Shown here one piece after another: positions 36,760 to 49,208 of a stretch of DNA of 64,000 nucleotides; position 1 is the stretch's first letter, and each line of letters starts with the position of its first letter. Origin of the DNA: Adineta vaga (taxonomy: Eukaryota; Rotifera); the NCBI GenBank assembly GCA_021613535.1, contig CP075493.1, positions 16,926,001 to 16,990,000 of the forward strand, in the 5' to 3' direction. The notes under the pieces were generated by a model. The model made no database searches. It was not told the DNA's origin and saw nothing but the letters and a program-made list of their open reading frames with translations. The position numbers were made by a program, and so were the translations under genes.

Positions 36760-36945
36760 TAGTGCCGTCGTCAACTCAATCTATGTGCGGACACTCGGAT
36801 GTAGCCAGTGCCGTCTTCAACTTATTCTATGTGCGGACACTCGGATGTAGCCAGTGCCGTCTTCAACTTATTCTATGTGCGGACACTCGGATGTAGCCAG
36901 TGCCGTCTTCAACCTATTCTATATACGGACACTAGATATATCCAA
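36760..36945. repeat. 46-bp tandem array, three full units (right arm)
   Basis: Reverse complement of the array at 4292-4620, with three full units instead of six and the same degenerate flanking units. The 138-bp difference is exactly three units. Confidence 0.9.
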
Positions 36946-39178
36946 CGAATATTCGAAGCTGCAAGTGTTGCTATTTCAGAACATTCTTGCTCAGATGATC
37001 TTTGAAATTGTTAATGTTGTTGTTTCTTGGCGGTTGTTTGATTAGTGCTTGATACCTTTTACACACACATCTATTTGGCGAGTGTCGGTTCTCGAACATT
37101 AATCACATTTGTTCGATAGTATTTTTTTTCTTCTTCTGTTATCATCGTTTTGGATAAATATTGATTGTTATTCATGTTTGTTTAAAACAAATCCGCCCCA
37201 GATTCGCTGTTCTATTGGAATTCAGCATGTTAAATTATTGTATTGAATTCGATGATGGTAGAGGCAATAACTATTCTTTTTAAACAAATCGTGAAACGTA
37301 TTTGTCCATCGAAGCTATGAAATTATGAGAAAAAAAGTGCAAGTATGCATAAATAACACTGCAATCGTCGTTATATCGATAGAAATTATGTACAACACGT
37401 TGATTTTAAACGTAGGAAAAGCAGTGAAGTGTAACTAAAATTTCGAAAGTGAATGCATGTGCACATTACGAACGAAGCAAAAGAAAGGTGTACAAAAAAT
37501 ATTTTATCAGTAAAAACGAGTAACACATTAGCTGTGATACTAATATTCAAGAAAATTCAGGCTTAACGATGGCTACTAATATAATATAGCTCAAGCCAAA
37601 ATGAATCAAAGCTATATATAGTGCGTTCAAAACGTTTTCGGGCTGATTCTATTTGAAAACAATAAGAAACGTTGTTGCACTTGTCTTGTTGTCTGCGCAT
37701 AATCTACGCAGTTCTCTATCTGTAGGCATCATAAACTCACGAAAAAGATATCCAAGTGGGAATCTCAGTTTTAAATGAGATGAAGATCAGTTTATAGAGT
37801 TCGAAGAGATAATTCTCGTGGTATGTTCCATTTTTATACATCGGTCCAGTAACGGCACGACTAGGGGAAGACAGGGGAGCTTCTGCTTTCAAAAAATTCA
37901 AGTGGTATTTTCCTGCCATTTCTGGTATTAATTTCTCTCATTTTCAGAGAAAAGATCTCTAACGTGATCTCTTTTGATGAGGATGTATATTTTTAATTTC
38001 GTTCGATTTCATAGCAAGTATATTTTAGACTGGTCGTAGGATTTAGCTGATTTCTGTTCTTGTAGATATTTTTGTTTTTTCAAAAAATACCTTTAATTAA
38101 ATACACTAATGGACAAGTGAAATAATATAATCCTTTTTGTTATGTATATATATATATATTATCGTTGTGGTTCCTCATTTCACAAGCGATGTTTGAAATT
38201 TCCTCTCATTTTGCAAAATAACTTCCCTGCTTTTTATCTCTTCCCACCGCCCTTGCATACATCTTTGGCTCAAAGAAACCGATTAATCTTAATAATGATT
38301 TTCCTCGTTTTAGATAAATCTTAAGACATTTGTTCGAAACATTAGATTTAAAGAGTATTTTGGTCCCAAATCATCATATTAAAACATCCTCATTGTGGCA
38401 TCTGTCATCTTGCAGTGCTTCTCAATCAAATATATTTCAAGACTTCCTACTGTTATAACATCATAGTGTAATACTATACTGAAGAATTAGAATAAAAATA
38501 CTTGTCTATATTCTATTGCTATAGATTCATGTACATATTTGTTGTTTTTTTTCATATTTCCTAATACATCCCACTCCGATCTCTTCCTTTTTCTTTTCTG
38601 TTCTTTTCTCATGTCAAAATACTTCTATCATTTTCGAACATTTTCGAGTTTGTTCTTTCAAGTTTTATTACATCAATATTTATATATCAGAAGGTATTAG
38701 AAAAGTTAAGTGTTTATTGTATAAATTTCTCAGAAAAAGATGCATTGATCGGAGCCAACCTGCTTATCGTATAGAAAAGAAGGTGTCCAATAGTGGCAGT
38801 TTTCAGTTAGAGGCAAATAATTCTATTTAATTTTCTGATGTGAGTGATTTTGGTCCGAACTATAGTATCAAAATCGAAGATAACGACGAGTAACAAGCCG
38901 TTGAAAATCATCAGTTCAGTTCAGAATATATGCATAAGGTCGCTGATTTCACTCGTTTAGCTGTCGCTTACCAAACACTAGAAGATGCGTACGGATGACT
39001 AGCACATTCTATGCAAATGACAAAATTCCGAGAGTATGTTGCAAGTAATAGAAGCCGCCGACAAAAAACTGAACTGTATAGAAAACTTTCAACTGAGTGA
39101 GTGCAGATTTACTCGTGATATTAATTTACGTGTGTACGACATCAGCTACAGCGATAAACATCATCTCAAGCAAATATA

Positions 39179-39786
39179 GAGGGTGTGGGTGGGGTGTGAC
39201 GATTTTTTTCTCTTAGGAACCCTCTTCAAAAACTACATCATTCGATAGAGAATTAAATTCTGCAACCTACACAACCTTTTCGAAGACCACCACAAGTTTA
39301 TAGGGGAATCCTGACAAAAAATACTCGAATATGGTGCTAACTTTATCTACGTTATTGTTTGCGTCTTTTACTTTGATACAAATAAACTTAATTGAACTCG
39401 TAACGCTATATTTTATGTTAATCGATTACTAACATCTTTCTATCATATTTGATTAGAAAGAGATATAAGAAGAAATATTTCGTTACAGACAAAATATTAG
39501 TTTTGGTTCTAAACAACAAGAAACATACAATACCTTTTACATTTATGTAAAATAATATACCAATGTATACGAAAAGCGCGATATGTTTTCGAAAATGTAA
39601 AAAAAGCTAATATAAAATGGGCTCTTATGCTTCAGGAACGACATGATTGAGTAAGAAAAGTAGTAATATCCCTGTTTTCAAGCTAAACTGAAATCTATAA
39701 ACACTATTCTAACAATTTATCTTCATAATAACTAAAGTTTCATAAATGGAGAAAAAGAGCATTGTTTGAGTATTTGTTAATTTATA
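39179..39786 (+). repeat. 0.6-kb dispersed repeat, copy 1
   Basis: Nearly identical to 49209-49817, offset 10031 bp, as a direct repeat. It begins with gggtgtgggtggggtgtgac, contains a half of the 35-nt dyad (cattcgatagagaattaaat), and ends at gtatttgttaatttata. It has no coding potential. Its first 190 nt also match 40205-40385. It abuts the end of the right palindrome arm without any gap. Confidence 0.85.
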
Positions 39787-41474
39787 GGGTGCGCACTTAA
39801 TTGAAATTTATTTACAAAAAGTAAATATTAAAGAATCAATCAATTGAAAAGATGACAGAAGAATTCAGAATATCAAATGCTCATCATCTACGACAAATGC
39901 ATCGCAAAAAAGCAATCGCTAAATCAAAATTTCTAAATATGAGCTCTATTAGGCATTTGATTCTATAAACTGCTTTGACGTAAGCGAAAGATAGTCGAGT
40001 CTCCTAGCATACTATTTTCCGAAAGCTGCACAAGAAAGTTATTTTATTATTCAAGTAAAGAAAGTTAGCACCATAGTCGAGTATTTTTTTATCAGGATTC
40101 GCTTGAGAACTTGTGCTGTGTCTAAGAATGGTTGTGTTGAATTCAGAATTTAATTTCCTATCAAATGATATAGATCTTAGGCAGTATTACCGCAGACGAG
40201 GATCTGAGTGTGAGTGTGACGATTTTTTTCTCTCGGTGATCCTCATCAAAAACTACATCATCTGATAGAGAATTAAATTCTGCATCCTACACAATCTTTT
40301 CGAAGACCAGCACATGTTTATAGGCGAATCCTGATAAAAAATACTCGACTATGGTGCTAAATTTACCTACGTTATTATTCCTCCTTTTATGTTTAAAACA
40401 TAAAAACGACCATATATTTATTAGTGATATTCTCACAATGCTGATAGATACACTACAGCTTGTTGTTCGATTGATAGAAATATTATTGAAAACGGAATAA
40501 TATTTACTAAAATGAATTATCCACAATATCCGTCATAGTGTCTGAAGTCCAATGAAACGTACTTTTGCAATTGTTGAAAATTCGTCCTCAAAGTCATTGT
40601 GACAAAGACTATGATGCATTTATTTAAAAAATATCACTGAATATTGTAATTATAAAGTAGAGAAACGAAAGATTTGTTGCAAAACACCATATTGATATTA
40701 TAATGAATAAAAATATTCTCATACAAGTATTCGTCAACAACGGATCCATCGAAAAGTATGATGCAGTAATTCTAAAGACTAGTATAACACAAAAAACTAC
40801 TCGAATATTCAGATGCAATAAAATATCAAAGGAAGTAATACGTAAAGGTATAAGCATTCAGCCGTCACGACGAACACAACGCAAAACAAACTAATCATAT
40901 AGAAAAACGTACGCAAAATACAGAAAAAATAACAGAGAGAGATGCGTAGGACTACGCAGTATATAATATCGAAACATTACTGCTATTTTCAAACAGCACA
41001 AACGCACAATTCGAGAAAAGGTAAGTACTGTATTACTTTGAAACTATTCAAGATACCTCAGTGATGTAACAAAATCAATACGACGTTAAAGTAGTCTTAA
41101 TAGTATTCATATTAAGTATTGATATAATCCAAACCATCTCTCAGTATAGTAGTACTTGTTCCCTTCCATTATAGCACCGCTATAAGCGATGTTCGCGACG
41201 GTGAAGATACCAAGCACAGATATTCTTGAGGTACAGGGATCTTAGTGGCTGAGTTGTTCTGATGTTGGATCATTGGACGGTCTAAACGCGTAACATTGCT
41301 ACACCTCTAGAAGATTAACGTCGTTATTGTTACGTCTCTATGTTCGATATTAATACCTAATAAGTTGGTTGGTATTGGTATCGGTAGTATCAATATTGTT
41401 ATATTTTTATTTCAATTATTCAATTAAAAAATCTTTCAGATAGTTAAAATTCAAGAGAAAATCAACAATAATTG
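39787..41474. other. Intergenic, no gene recognised apart from the repeat at 40060-40385
   Basis: AT-rich. The short ORFs present (for example around 40287-40526 and 40703-40894) have no recognisable domain. The promoter of the gene starting at 41475 should lie in the last few hundred nt. Confidence 0.4.
40060..40385. repeat. Inverted pair related to the 0.6-kb repeat
   Basis: 40063-40175 and 40255-40375 are inverted copies (shared caccatagtcgagtattttt and its complement; dyad halves attcagaatttaatttcc and agagaattaaattctgc). The second half is a diverged copy of the start of the 39179 repeat. It appears to be a small foldback derivative of the same family. Confidence 0.6.
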
Positions 41475-44400
41475 ATGTCGTTTATCAGCAGATACGTCGA
41501 GCGTCTGATGGGTCATAGCAATCGTGATTCGCAACAAGCAAATAATCAGTATAAATATACAGTGATTGATTTTCATTATTCTTTTCATATCTTCTTTTCT
41601 TTAGAACATTAGCATCGTGGATACCTGTGTTGGCTATATGTTTCATTTTAATGGTTTTGGGAATCATTGCCGGAGTGATTGTTCTGTCATTACTTAGCTT
41701 ATATTTACCGAACAAGGCAGACGATATGGTCATCAATCACAACAGTAATGGTATGAAAATTACTTTTATCTATAATTCTTTTGCTCATGTTTCATTTTTT
41801 TCAAGTGATAAGAACCATAGACATGGCCCTTGCTACTAATCTGGATGTTAATAACATATTTAATATTGATAATTATGATTCAATCGGTAAACAAGTATGT
41901 ATCTTGCTTCATGACGATTGTGAAATGCATAGTCTCATTTTAGCTGGAACAATATCTTGGATATTCATCTTCAGTACTAAGTGTTCGATGGGCTGCTTTC
42001 AGTAGCAATACATTGACAGCTAGCACCAGTAAGAAGAGAAAACGAGAAATAAGGTTAGTTAATTTATTTGTATTTTTCTTAATTGAAAAGATATTCATTG
42101 TTATTTCTTTTGTTTAGTGATGTGCCTTCATGCATCAACGGCCTTACTGGAACGAACAACAGTGGGGAAAAAGTACTAATTTAGGTCTCACAATTCATAT
42201 AAACAAGTGCCCACAAAGTCATTGCAAAAGTGATCATTGTGTAGAAAAATGTTTACATGCCATAAAAGTTGATATTCAAAACAAACTTGGTTCAAATCCT
42301 TTCTCATTCAGTATCACAGCAGCTAATGGAAATGTTCATTCAGTTTCTAGTCAACTTTGCTCTTTTCAACGACCCGTTGCAGGTAGAGAAAAAACATTTT
42401 GTATCGAAAGAATTTTTGAAGTTGATAACTGTTGATTGAACTCACAATCAACGTAACCATTGGTTACAGAAAAATATTTTGTTGTAATATTTGAATTGAG
42501 TAATTCTTCTGTATAATAAGATTTGAAGTTACATATACATCGTTATATTATTTTCTTTGACGAGTACATCTGAATATTACTGTATCAAAATATGAACAGA
42601 AAAGTAAAATAGAAGGTAGTGTGTCATTAGAACATATAAATATATAATGAAACGTATATTATTATATGTTCCATAGTAGTTTCAATTTCATTTTTCTCTC
42701 AAAATTATCTTTATTTTTTTATTCATCAATTATAGCACCAGCAACTTGTTTTGATGGAATTCAAAATCAAGATGAAACTGATATAGATTGTGGAGGATTA
42801 ATTTGTCCACTACGATGTTCTACTAATCAAAAATGTCAAAGAATATCTGATTGCAGCAAAGCATCTTGTACTTGTGGTATATGTCAAAGTAAGTACAAAG
42901 AAATTTGACGGCATACAAGATGTATTTTATTTGAAATTAAATACTATACTATTCTTGTTTGATTAGTTCCTACATGCAGCGATGGTATTCGTAATCAAGA
43001 TGAATCAGGCATTGATTGTGGAGGAAAACTATGTAAAAACAAATGTGCGACAAATGTAAATTGCACGATAAACTCCGATTGTGAGTCATCTCTATGTGCC
43101 AGTAATAAATGCCAAGGTTAGTTTTAAATTACCTATTAGATTTACACTATTTCTATACCTGTTAACTGTTAGAGTAATTGAATATTTTATTGTATAGCTG
43201 TCATATAGTCTGTATATTTCTATCGAAACTGATTTGAATCTACTCTACAGTACACATATGTAAAAGCCTTAAGTTGAAGGAAAATTGTTTTTTAACCAAA
43301 ACCTAACAGTACCAATCGTCATAAAGAAAGATATTTACGCTTATTTTAGCACCACAGTGTAACGATTTTATACTCAATGGAGATGAAACTGGTATTGATT
43401 GTGGAGGCACGCTTTGTTCCAAATGTTCTGCTGGACAAAGCTGTAAAACAACTTCGGACTGTGGCTCTGGATTGTGTGTTGATGGTACATGCAAAAGTAA
43501 TAGCAATAACTCTAAGCAAACTCAAAAATATATAACCTGCTTTCACATAATATTCTAGGTCCAACATGTTGTGATGGTATCAAGAATGGTCTTGAGACAG
43601 ACGTTGATTGTGGTGGTCCCTCATGTAAACAATGTGCTGACAATATGTACTGTATGACAAAAACAGATTGCTCGAGTAAAAAGTGCACAAATAACATTTG
43701 TCAAGGTACAACTGGGAAAGTAAAAACTATTAAGTTAAAGCTTTTCCTCTTTATTTAGTACCAACCTGCTCTGATGGGATTGTTAATCGAGATGAAGCTG
43801 GCAAAGACTGTGGTGGAACTTTCTGCGCAGCGTGTCCAGAGGCTGCTCCATGTACTTTTACATCTGACTGTAACAATGTACTTTGTACAAATAGCGTCTG
43901 TCAAAGTATGTATAATATGAACAATCGAACGTATTTCATCTCCTGTCTTTTATTTTCCTTTCTCACAGCTGCCACGTGTCATGATGATTTGAGGAATGGA
44001 GCAGAGACAGACACCGATTGCGGAGGAACAACGTGTCCCAAATGTGATACTGATGGTGACTGTAAGGTTGATGCGGATTGTGCAAGTGGAAAGTGTGTTG
44101 GTCTCAAATGTCAAAGTAAAAAATGTTCAATGTGAAAAGAACAAACATTCTTCAGTGTTTCTTTTTCAGCTCCCAAAACCAATGATGGTGTGCAGAATGG
44201 AGATGAAACCGACGAAGATTGCGGAGGAACAAATCCAACCAAATGTGCTGTAACGAAAAAATGTAAAGTGACAGCAGATTGTGATAAAATGGCATGTCTA
44301 GAAGGAACTTGTGCAGGTAATGAACTTATAGTCTCTAAAAGGATACTATATCTTTCTTCTGAGTAGCTCCAACTTGTTCTGATAAAATCTTGAATGGTCT

Positions 44401-47400
44401 TGAGACAGATACCGATTGTGGAGGAACAACGTGTGGAAAATGTGCTGATAATGGTATCTGTAAAGTTGGAGCAGATTGCACCAGTGGAGTATGCCCTAGT
44501 GGAAAGTGTCTAGGTAAAAACATTCTTTGCAAAATGAACACACTCTTCTAAGCTCGTATTTTCAGCTGCTACAAACAGTGATAGTGTGAAGAATGGAGAT
44601 GAAACAGGTGTGGATTGCGGTGGAACAAGTGGAAAATACTGCGCTCAGGGAGTAAGCTGTAAAGTCACTGGTGATTGCGATAAGGCGGCATGCTTAGATG
44701 AAAAATGTGCAGGTAATGAACGTATAGCTTCTAGAAGCATACCATATCTTTCTTCGGAGTAGCTCCAACATGTTCCGATAGCATCATGAATGGTGCAGAA
44801 ACAGGCGTCGATTGTGGAGTAACATGTGGAAAATGTGCTGATAATGTTATCTGTAAGGTTGGAACAGATTGCACCAGTGGAGTGTGTGCTAGTGGCAAAT
44901 GTCTAGGTAAAAACATTCTTTGCAAAATGAACACACTCTTCTAAGCTCGTATTTTCAGCTGCTACAAATAGTGATAACGTAATGAATGGAGGTGAAACAG
45001 GTGTGGATTGCGGTGGAACAAGTGGAAAATACTGCGCTCAAGGCGTAAGCTGTAAAGTTAATGGTGATTGCGACAAAGCGGCATGTCTAGAAGGAACTTG
45101 TGCAGGTAATAAACTTATAGTCTCTAGAAGCATACCATATCTTTCTTCTGAGTAGCTCCAACTTGTTCTGATAAAATCTTGAATGGTCTTGAGACAGATG
45201 CCGATTGTGGAGGAGGAACATGTGGAAAATGTGCTGATAATGGTATCTGTAAGGTTGGAACAGATTGCACCAGTGGAGTGTGCTCTAGTGGCAAATGTCT
45301 AGGTAAACGAATTGTTAGTGAAAAGATCAGACTTTCTCAAGCTCATATTTTCAGCTGCCACAAACGGTGATGGTGTGAAGAATGGAGATGAAACAGGTGT
45401 GGATTGCGGTGGAACAAGTGGAAAATACTGCGCTCAGGGCGTAAGCTGTAAAGTCACTGGTGATTGCGACAAAGCGGCATGTCTAGAAGGAACTTGCGCA
45501 GGTAATGAACTTATAGCTTCTAGAAGCATACCATATCTTTCTTCTGAGTAGCTCCAACTTGTTCTGATAAAATCTTGAATGGTCTTGAGACAGATGCCGA
45601 TTGTGGAGGAGGAACATGTGGAAAATGTGCTGATAATGGTATCTGTAAGGTTGGAACAGATTGCACCAGTGGAGTATGTCCTAGTGGAAAGTGTCTAGGT
45701 AAAAACATTCTTTGCAAAATGAACACACTCTTCTAAGCTCGTATTTTCAGCTGCTACAAACAGTGATAGTGTGAAGAATGGAGATGAAACAGGTGTGGAT
45801 TGCGGTGGAACAAGTGGAAAATACTGCGCTCAGGGCGTAAGCTGTAAAGTCACTGGTGATTGCGATAAGGCGGCATGCTTAGATGAAAAATGTGCAGGTA
45901 ATGAACGTACAACTTCTAGAAGGATACTATATCTTTCTTCTGAATAGCTCCAACTTGTTTTGATAAAATCTTGAATGGTCTTGAGACAGATACCGATTGT
46001 GGTGGAGGAATATGTGGAAAATGTGCTGATAATGGTATCTGTAAGGTTGGAACAGATTGCACCAGTGGAGTATGTCCAAGTGACAAATGTCTAGGTAAAC
46101 GCATTGTTAGTGAAAAGAACAGACTTTCTCAAGCGCATATTTTCAGCTGCTACAAACAGTGATAGCGTGATGAATGGAGATGAAACAGATGTGGATTGCG
46201 GTGGAACAAGCGGAAAATACTGCGCTGTCAACAAAAAGTGTAAACTCACGGCCGATTGTAACAGTGGCGCGAATAATCTATTATGTGTTAATAATATTTG
46301 TGGCAGTAAGTTAGATGGATTTATTTACTTTTCGAGATCGCGTTAATCGTCGGAGGCTATAAAGCTGTTTTGTTTTGCTGTATTTCGAGGCTGTGGAAAT
46401 GTTTGTGAATGTAAGGTTAAATCAGTTGGACTATATGTATAGATGCAGTCTCACTATAGAATCATTAGAAAACGTAAGGGAACAGTTGTAAGTATTTTGA
46501 TTTTGTTTGAGTTGCGCAGCTGAAGGAAACATAGTCCTGAAAATATAGGAAAACTTGACGGTAGAATAAAATATGATTTTATTAATAGATTAATATCTAA
46601 AGAATTCGAGTCGATATTACTTACGTTATGTATGCTTCATGCGTATCATAGTTTTTACACGAAAGTAATCCTTCAGAGATTTAACATCGAGTCTAAATAC
46701 TTTGAAAAGTCAAGCATCATCATTAGCGACGTTTTTATTGTGCTGGATAAAAATTGCCCTATGAGTTTGGAACTAAATAATGATAGAGAATTAAAACTGG
46801 CATCTTTTTTGTTTAACTTTGGAAATCAAACAGTACTAAAAATATGATGCAGCTGTTCCAAAATTTTTTCGGCAACTTGCAAATATATTAGAGCTGTTGT
46901 GCCATGAAAATCTGGTAAGGACGAGCACGAACATTGAATAGAACGTCGAAAAGTGTTAATCCAATGAATTGCTAGAGCTTTTCAGTTAGATCATCCCGAC
47001 GGTATCTGACGCGATCACATAATAAATTCTAGTTAAAACTATTAATATTTGAGAGTAGAGTTGACAGGAAAAAGAGATCCACTCAATGTAACAGAATGAA
47101 CACGATAGAATGATAAAACTTGCGTGACAGTAATTTGGATGAATTTTTACAGAATATGATTTGCTGCTATTCAGAAATTTGCTCAGTACTCATTTATCTA
47201 GAGTGTGTTATATCCCATGAAGGAATGAAGTAACACTTTTCTCGGAACTTTTGTATCATCAGTTATACATTTAGTTGATTCAGAACTAGGAGAAACATGT
47301 GTTTTCGCGATTGCTTATTATGTTTTCGAAATTTTTACATGAATATTGTACATACGTATATAAAAGAAAATTTGAGGAGTGTTCACTATATAGTTTATTT

Positions 47401-48465
47401 GTCTTAGCACCATCTTGCCAAGTGCAGTTCACAGTGATCGATATTACAATAGATTCGCCAAGAGGACTGGCTATTGAAGACTTTAATCGCGATGGTAAAC
47501 TCGATCTCGCTGTGACTAACTATAATCAAAAACAAATCACAATTCTAACTGGAAATGGCGCTGGAGTTTTTACCGTAAAGACAACAGCGGCAAGCAGTGG
47601 CAATAATCCACAGAACATTAGAGCCGTTGATTTTGACAAAGATGATATAGTCGATCTTGTTGTTGAAAATTATGGAGGTTCTTCGCTGGATGTATTCAAG
47701 GGCGATGGTGCCGGGAACTTTCCTACCAAAACAACAATTTCAACTGGTGCTACACCAGAACCAATAGGTGTCGCTGACTTTAATATGGATGGTGCATTAG
47801 ATATTATTGTTGCTAGTTCCACCGAAAATAATGTGTGGACGGTACTTGGAAATGGTGCAGGAACTTATACACCTCAAACAAAATTTGCTACGGATAATAG
47901 TCCACAATCAATCGCTATTGGAGATTATAATCGTGATGGGAAACTAGATATCGCTGTTTGTAATCTTGGCAGCACAACTGTGAATGTACTGAAAGGAGAT
48001 GGCACTGGACTTTTCAGCTCCCTGACAACAGCAACAGCTGGTAATAATGCAGAAAATATCATTACAAACGATTTTAATCGTGATGGCATATTGGATCTAG
48101 CAGTTGTCAATGGAAATAGTAAAAATATTATTATTTCCACAGGAACTAGTACTGGAACTTTTACTACAACAGCGACTATTTCGTTAGGTACTTATCCAGT
48201 TGACGTCGTTGCAGCTGACGTGAATAACGATGGTCTATTAGATCTTGTTGTTGTTGATAACCACGGTACAAACTTACGATGGCTAAAAGGAGATGGAAAC
48301 GGAAATTTCGGTACGCCATCAACATTTAATTTCGGTATAGCTGGAGCAGAACAATGCGGAACCGCAGATTTGAATGATGATGGTCGAACAGATTTTATTA
48401 TTGGTTTCAAAGATCAAAATATCGTGAAAGTTGTTTTAAATACATGCGTATTTACCAACCCTTAA
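41475..48465 (+). CDS. Multi-exon surface protein: membrane anchor, 17 Cys-rich modules, FG-GAP/VCBS domain
   Basis: N-terminal exons 41475-41548, 41605-41750, 41806-41894, 41944-42053 and 42118-42382 encode a short basic start, a transmembrane helix (ASWIPVLAICFILMVLGIIA) and an ectodomain. Then come 17 exons of mostly 147 nt, all phase 1 to phase 1, starting at 42736, 42967, 43350, 43559, 43759, 43969, 44170, 44367, 44566, 44763, 44959, 45156, 45355, 45552, 45751, 45948 and 46147. Each codes one module of the form C-x-D-G-x-x-N-G-x-E-T-D-x-D-C-G-G, then further Cys with a DC-x-S-G-x-C core. The last exon, 47408-48465, has seven FG-GAP repeats with calcium-site loops such as DFNRDGKLDLAV and DVNNDGLLDLVV. 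It is probably an extracellular adhesion or recognition protein. The frame breaks by one nt inside exon 42118-42382 (length incompatible with its neighbours' phases). The link across the 1.1-kb final intron is inferred from phase. Confidence 0.78.
44367..46305 (+). repeat. Five tandem copies of a two-exon unit (about 396 bp)
   Basis: Units start at 44367, 44763, 45156, 45552 and 45948, spacing 396, 393, 396 and 396. Each unit has a B-type exon (module with CGKCADNGICKV), an intron of about 52 nt, an A-type exon (module with GKYCAQGVSCKV or a variant) and an intron of about 50 nt. Introns are as conserved as exons (ttctttgcaaaatgaacaca; ccatatctttcttctgagta), so the amplification is recent. 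The 393 spacing is a 3-nt in-frame deletion in the second B exon. Confidence 0.9.
46306..47407 (+). other. Unusually long final intron (1102 nt), no gene in it
   Basis: It is flanked by a clear donor (ggca|gtaagt) and acceptor (gtcttag|ca) of matching phase. Most introns in this window are about 50 nt. No transposon signature or convincing ORF was seen. An alternative is two genes: the Cys-rich gene ending at the stop after 46305 and a separate FG-GAP gene. Confidence 0.5.
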
Positions 48466-49208
48466 TTATTGAACTTTAATATATTTACATTTCTTTTTTT
48501 CTCATTAATCATTCTATGGATTCACTGTTACTAACAACGCTCTTCGTTTATTTTCACCTCGACTGTAAGGAGGGTTTTGTGGCAAAAAAAAGGCGGGTGA
48601 AAAACTAAAATTCTTTTGTAAAATACATGTGAAGCAAGATTCGAGTGAAAAATATATTTCGTTTTCCCAATGTCTATTCAAGAAGAATTGAACGGTGAGA
48701 CCAAATATCGTGTCCTGGTCTTCCAGAGTCCTTTCCTCGCCGAGCTATGGTGAACATACTGAGAGGGACCAAAAAAACACGTTTTCAAAAACTTGACTCC
48801 AGTTTTTGTTGTAGAAGGTTTCAAGCCTCGAGAGAATGTTTTCCTGATTCAGCATTGAAAACTGCATCTATCCATGTGACTTCCAGAGCGGTAGGACAAA
48901 AAAATGGATTTTTACGAGAACCAGAAAACTAAAACTTGAAAACCTTTTTTCGCAAATCTATCACAGGTTTCAGGAAAGCAGTTAGCCCTCTAATTGACAC
49001 ATGGTGAGATTCGCCGGAGGGTCTTCTTGAAATCTATGCTTGTAGTTTTTGGAAATCTTTTTTAGTTTTCGAGTTATTCGACTTTTACTGAGCACGATGA
49101 CTAAACGGCCAAGTACTTTTTCACTATTTTCGCGACTTTTTCTCTAAATGCAGTTTTGTCAACGCCGTATAGATTAAAAACCACGGAGAATACTATTGTC
49201 ACCATCTT
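48466..49208. other. Repeat-derived, non-coding stretch
   Basis: It begins with the 3' flank of the FG-GAP gene. A short copy of the dispersed tcgactgtaaggaggg block is at 48559-48575. The rest has no recognisable ORF and looks like the body of a decayed non-coding repeat. Confidence 0.45.

Larger units (their letters stand above)
28802..39180 (-). repeat. Right arm of giant inverted repeat (about 10.4 kb)
   Basis: Reverse complement of 2071-12599. It differs by three fewer 46-bp units (138 bp), three fewer AAAC units (12 bp) and scattered point changes. A cluster of small differences near 35090-35290 is the most diverged segment seen. At the outer end similarity stops exactly where the 0.6-kb repeat with TGTGGG-type units starts (39179). 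As on the left, the ORFs in it are short and have no recognisable domains. Confidence 0.93.

Noticed and set aside
2071-39180. Target-site duplication at the outer edges of the palindrome
   Set aside because: Left flank ends aactaaatt and right flank begins gggtgtggg; no matching short direct repeat was found.
48747-48932. 61-aa ORF downstream of the FG-GAP gene
   Set aside because: Lies in repeat-like non-coding DNA next to the tcgactgtaagg block, with no recognisable motif.
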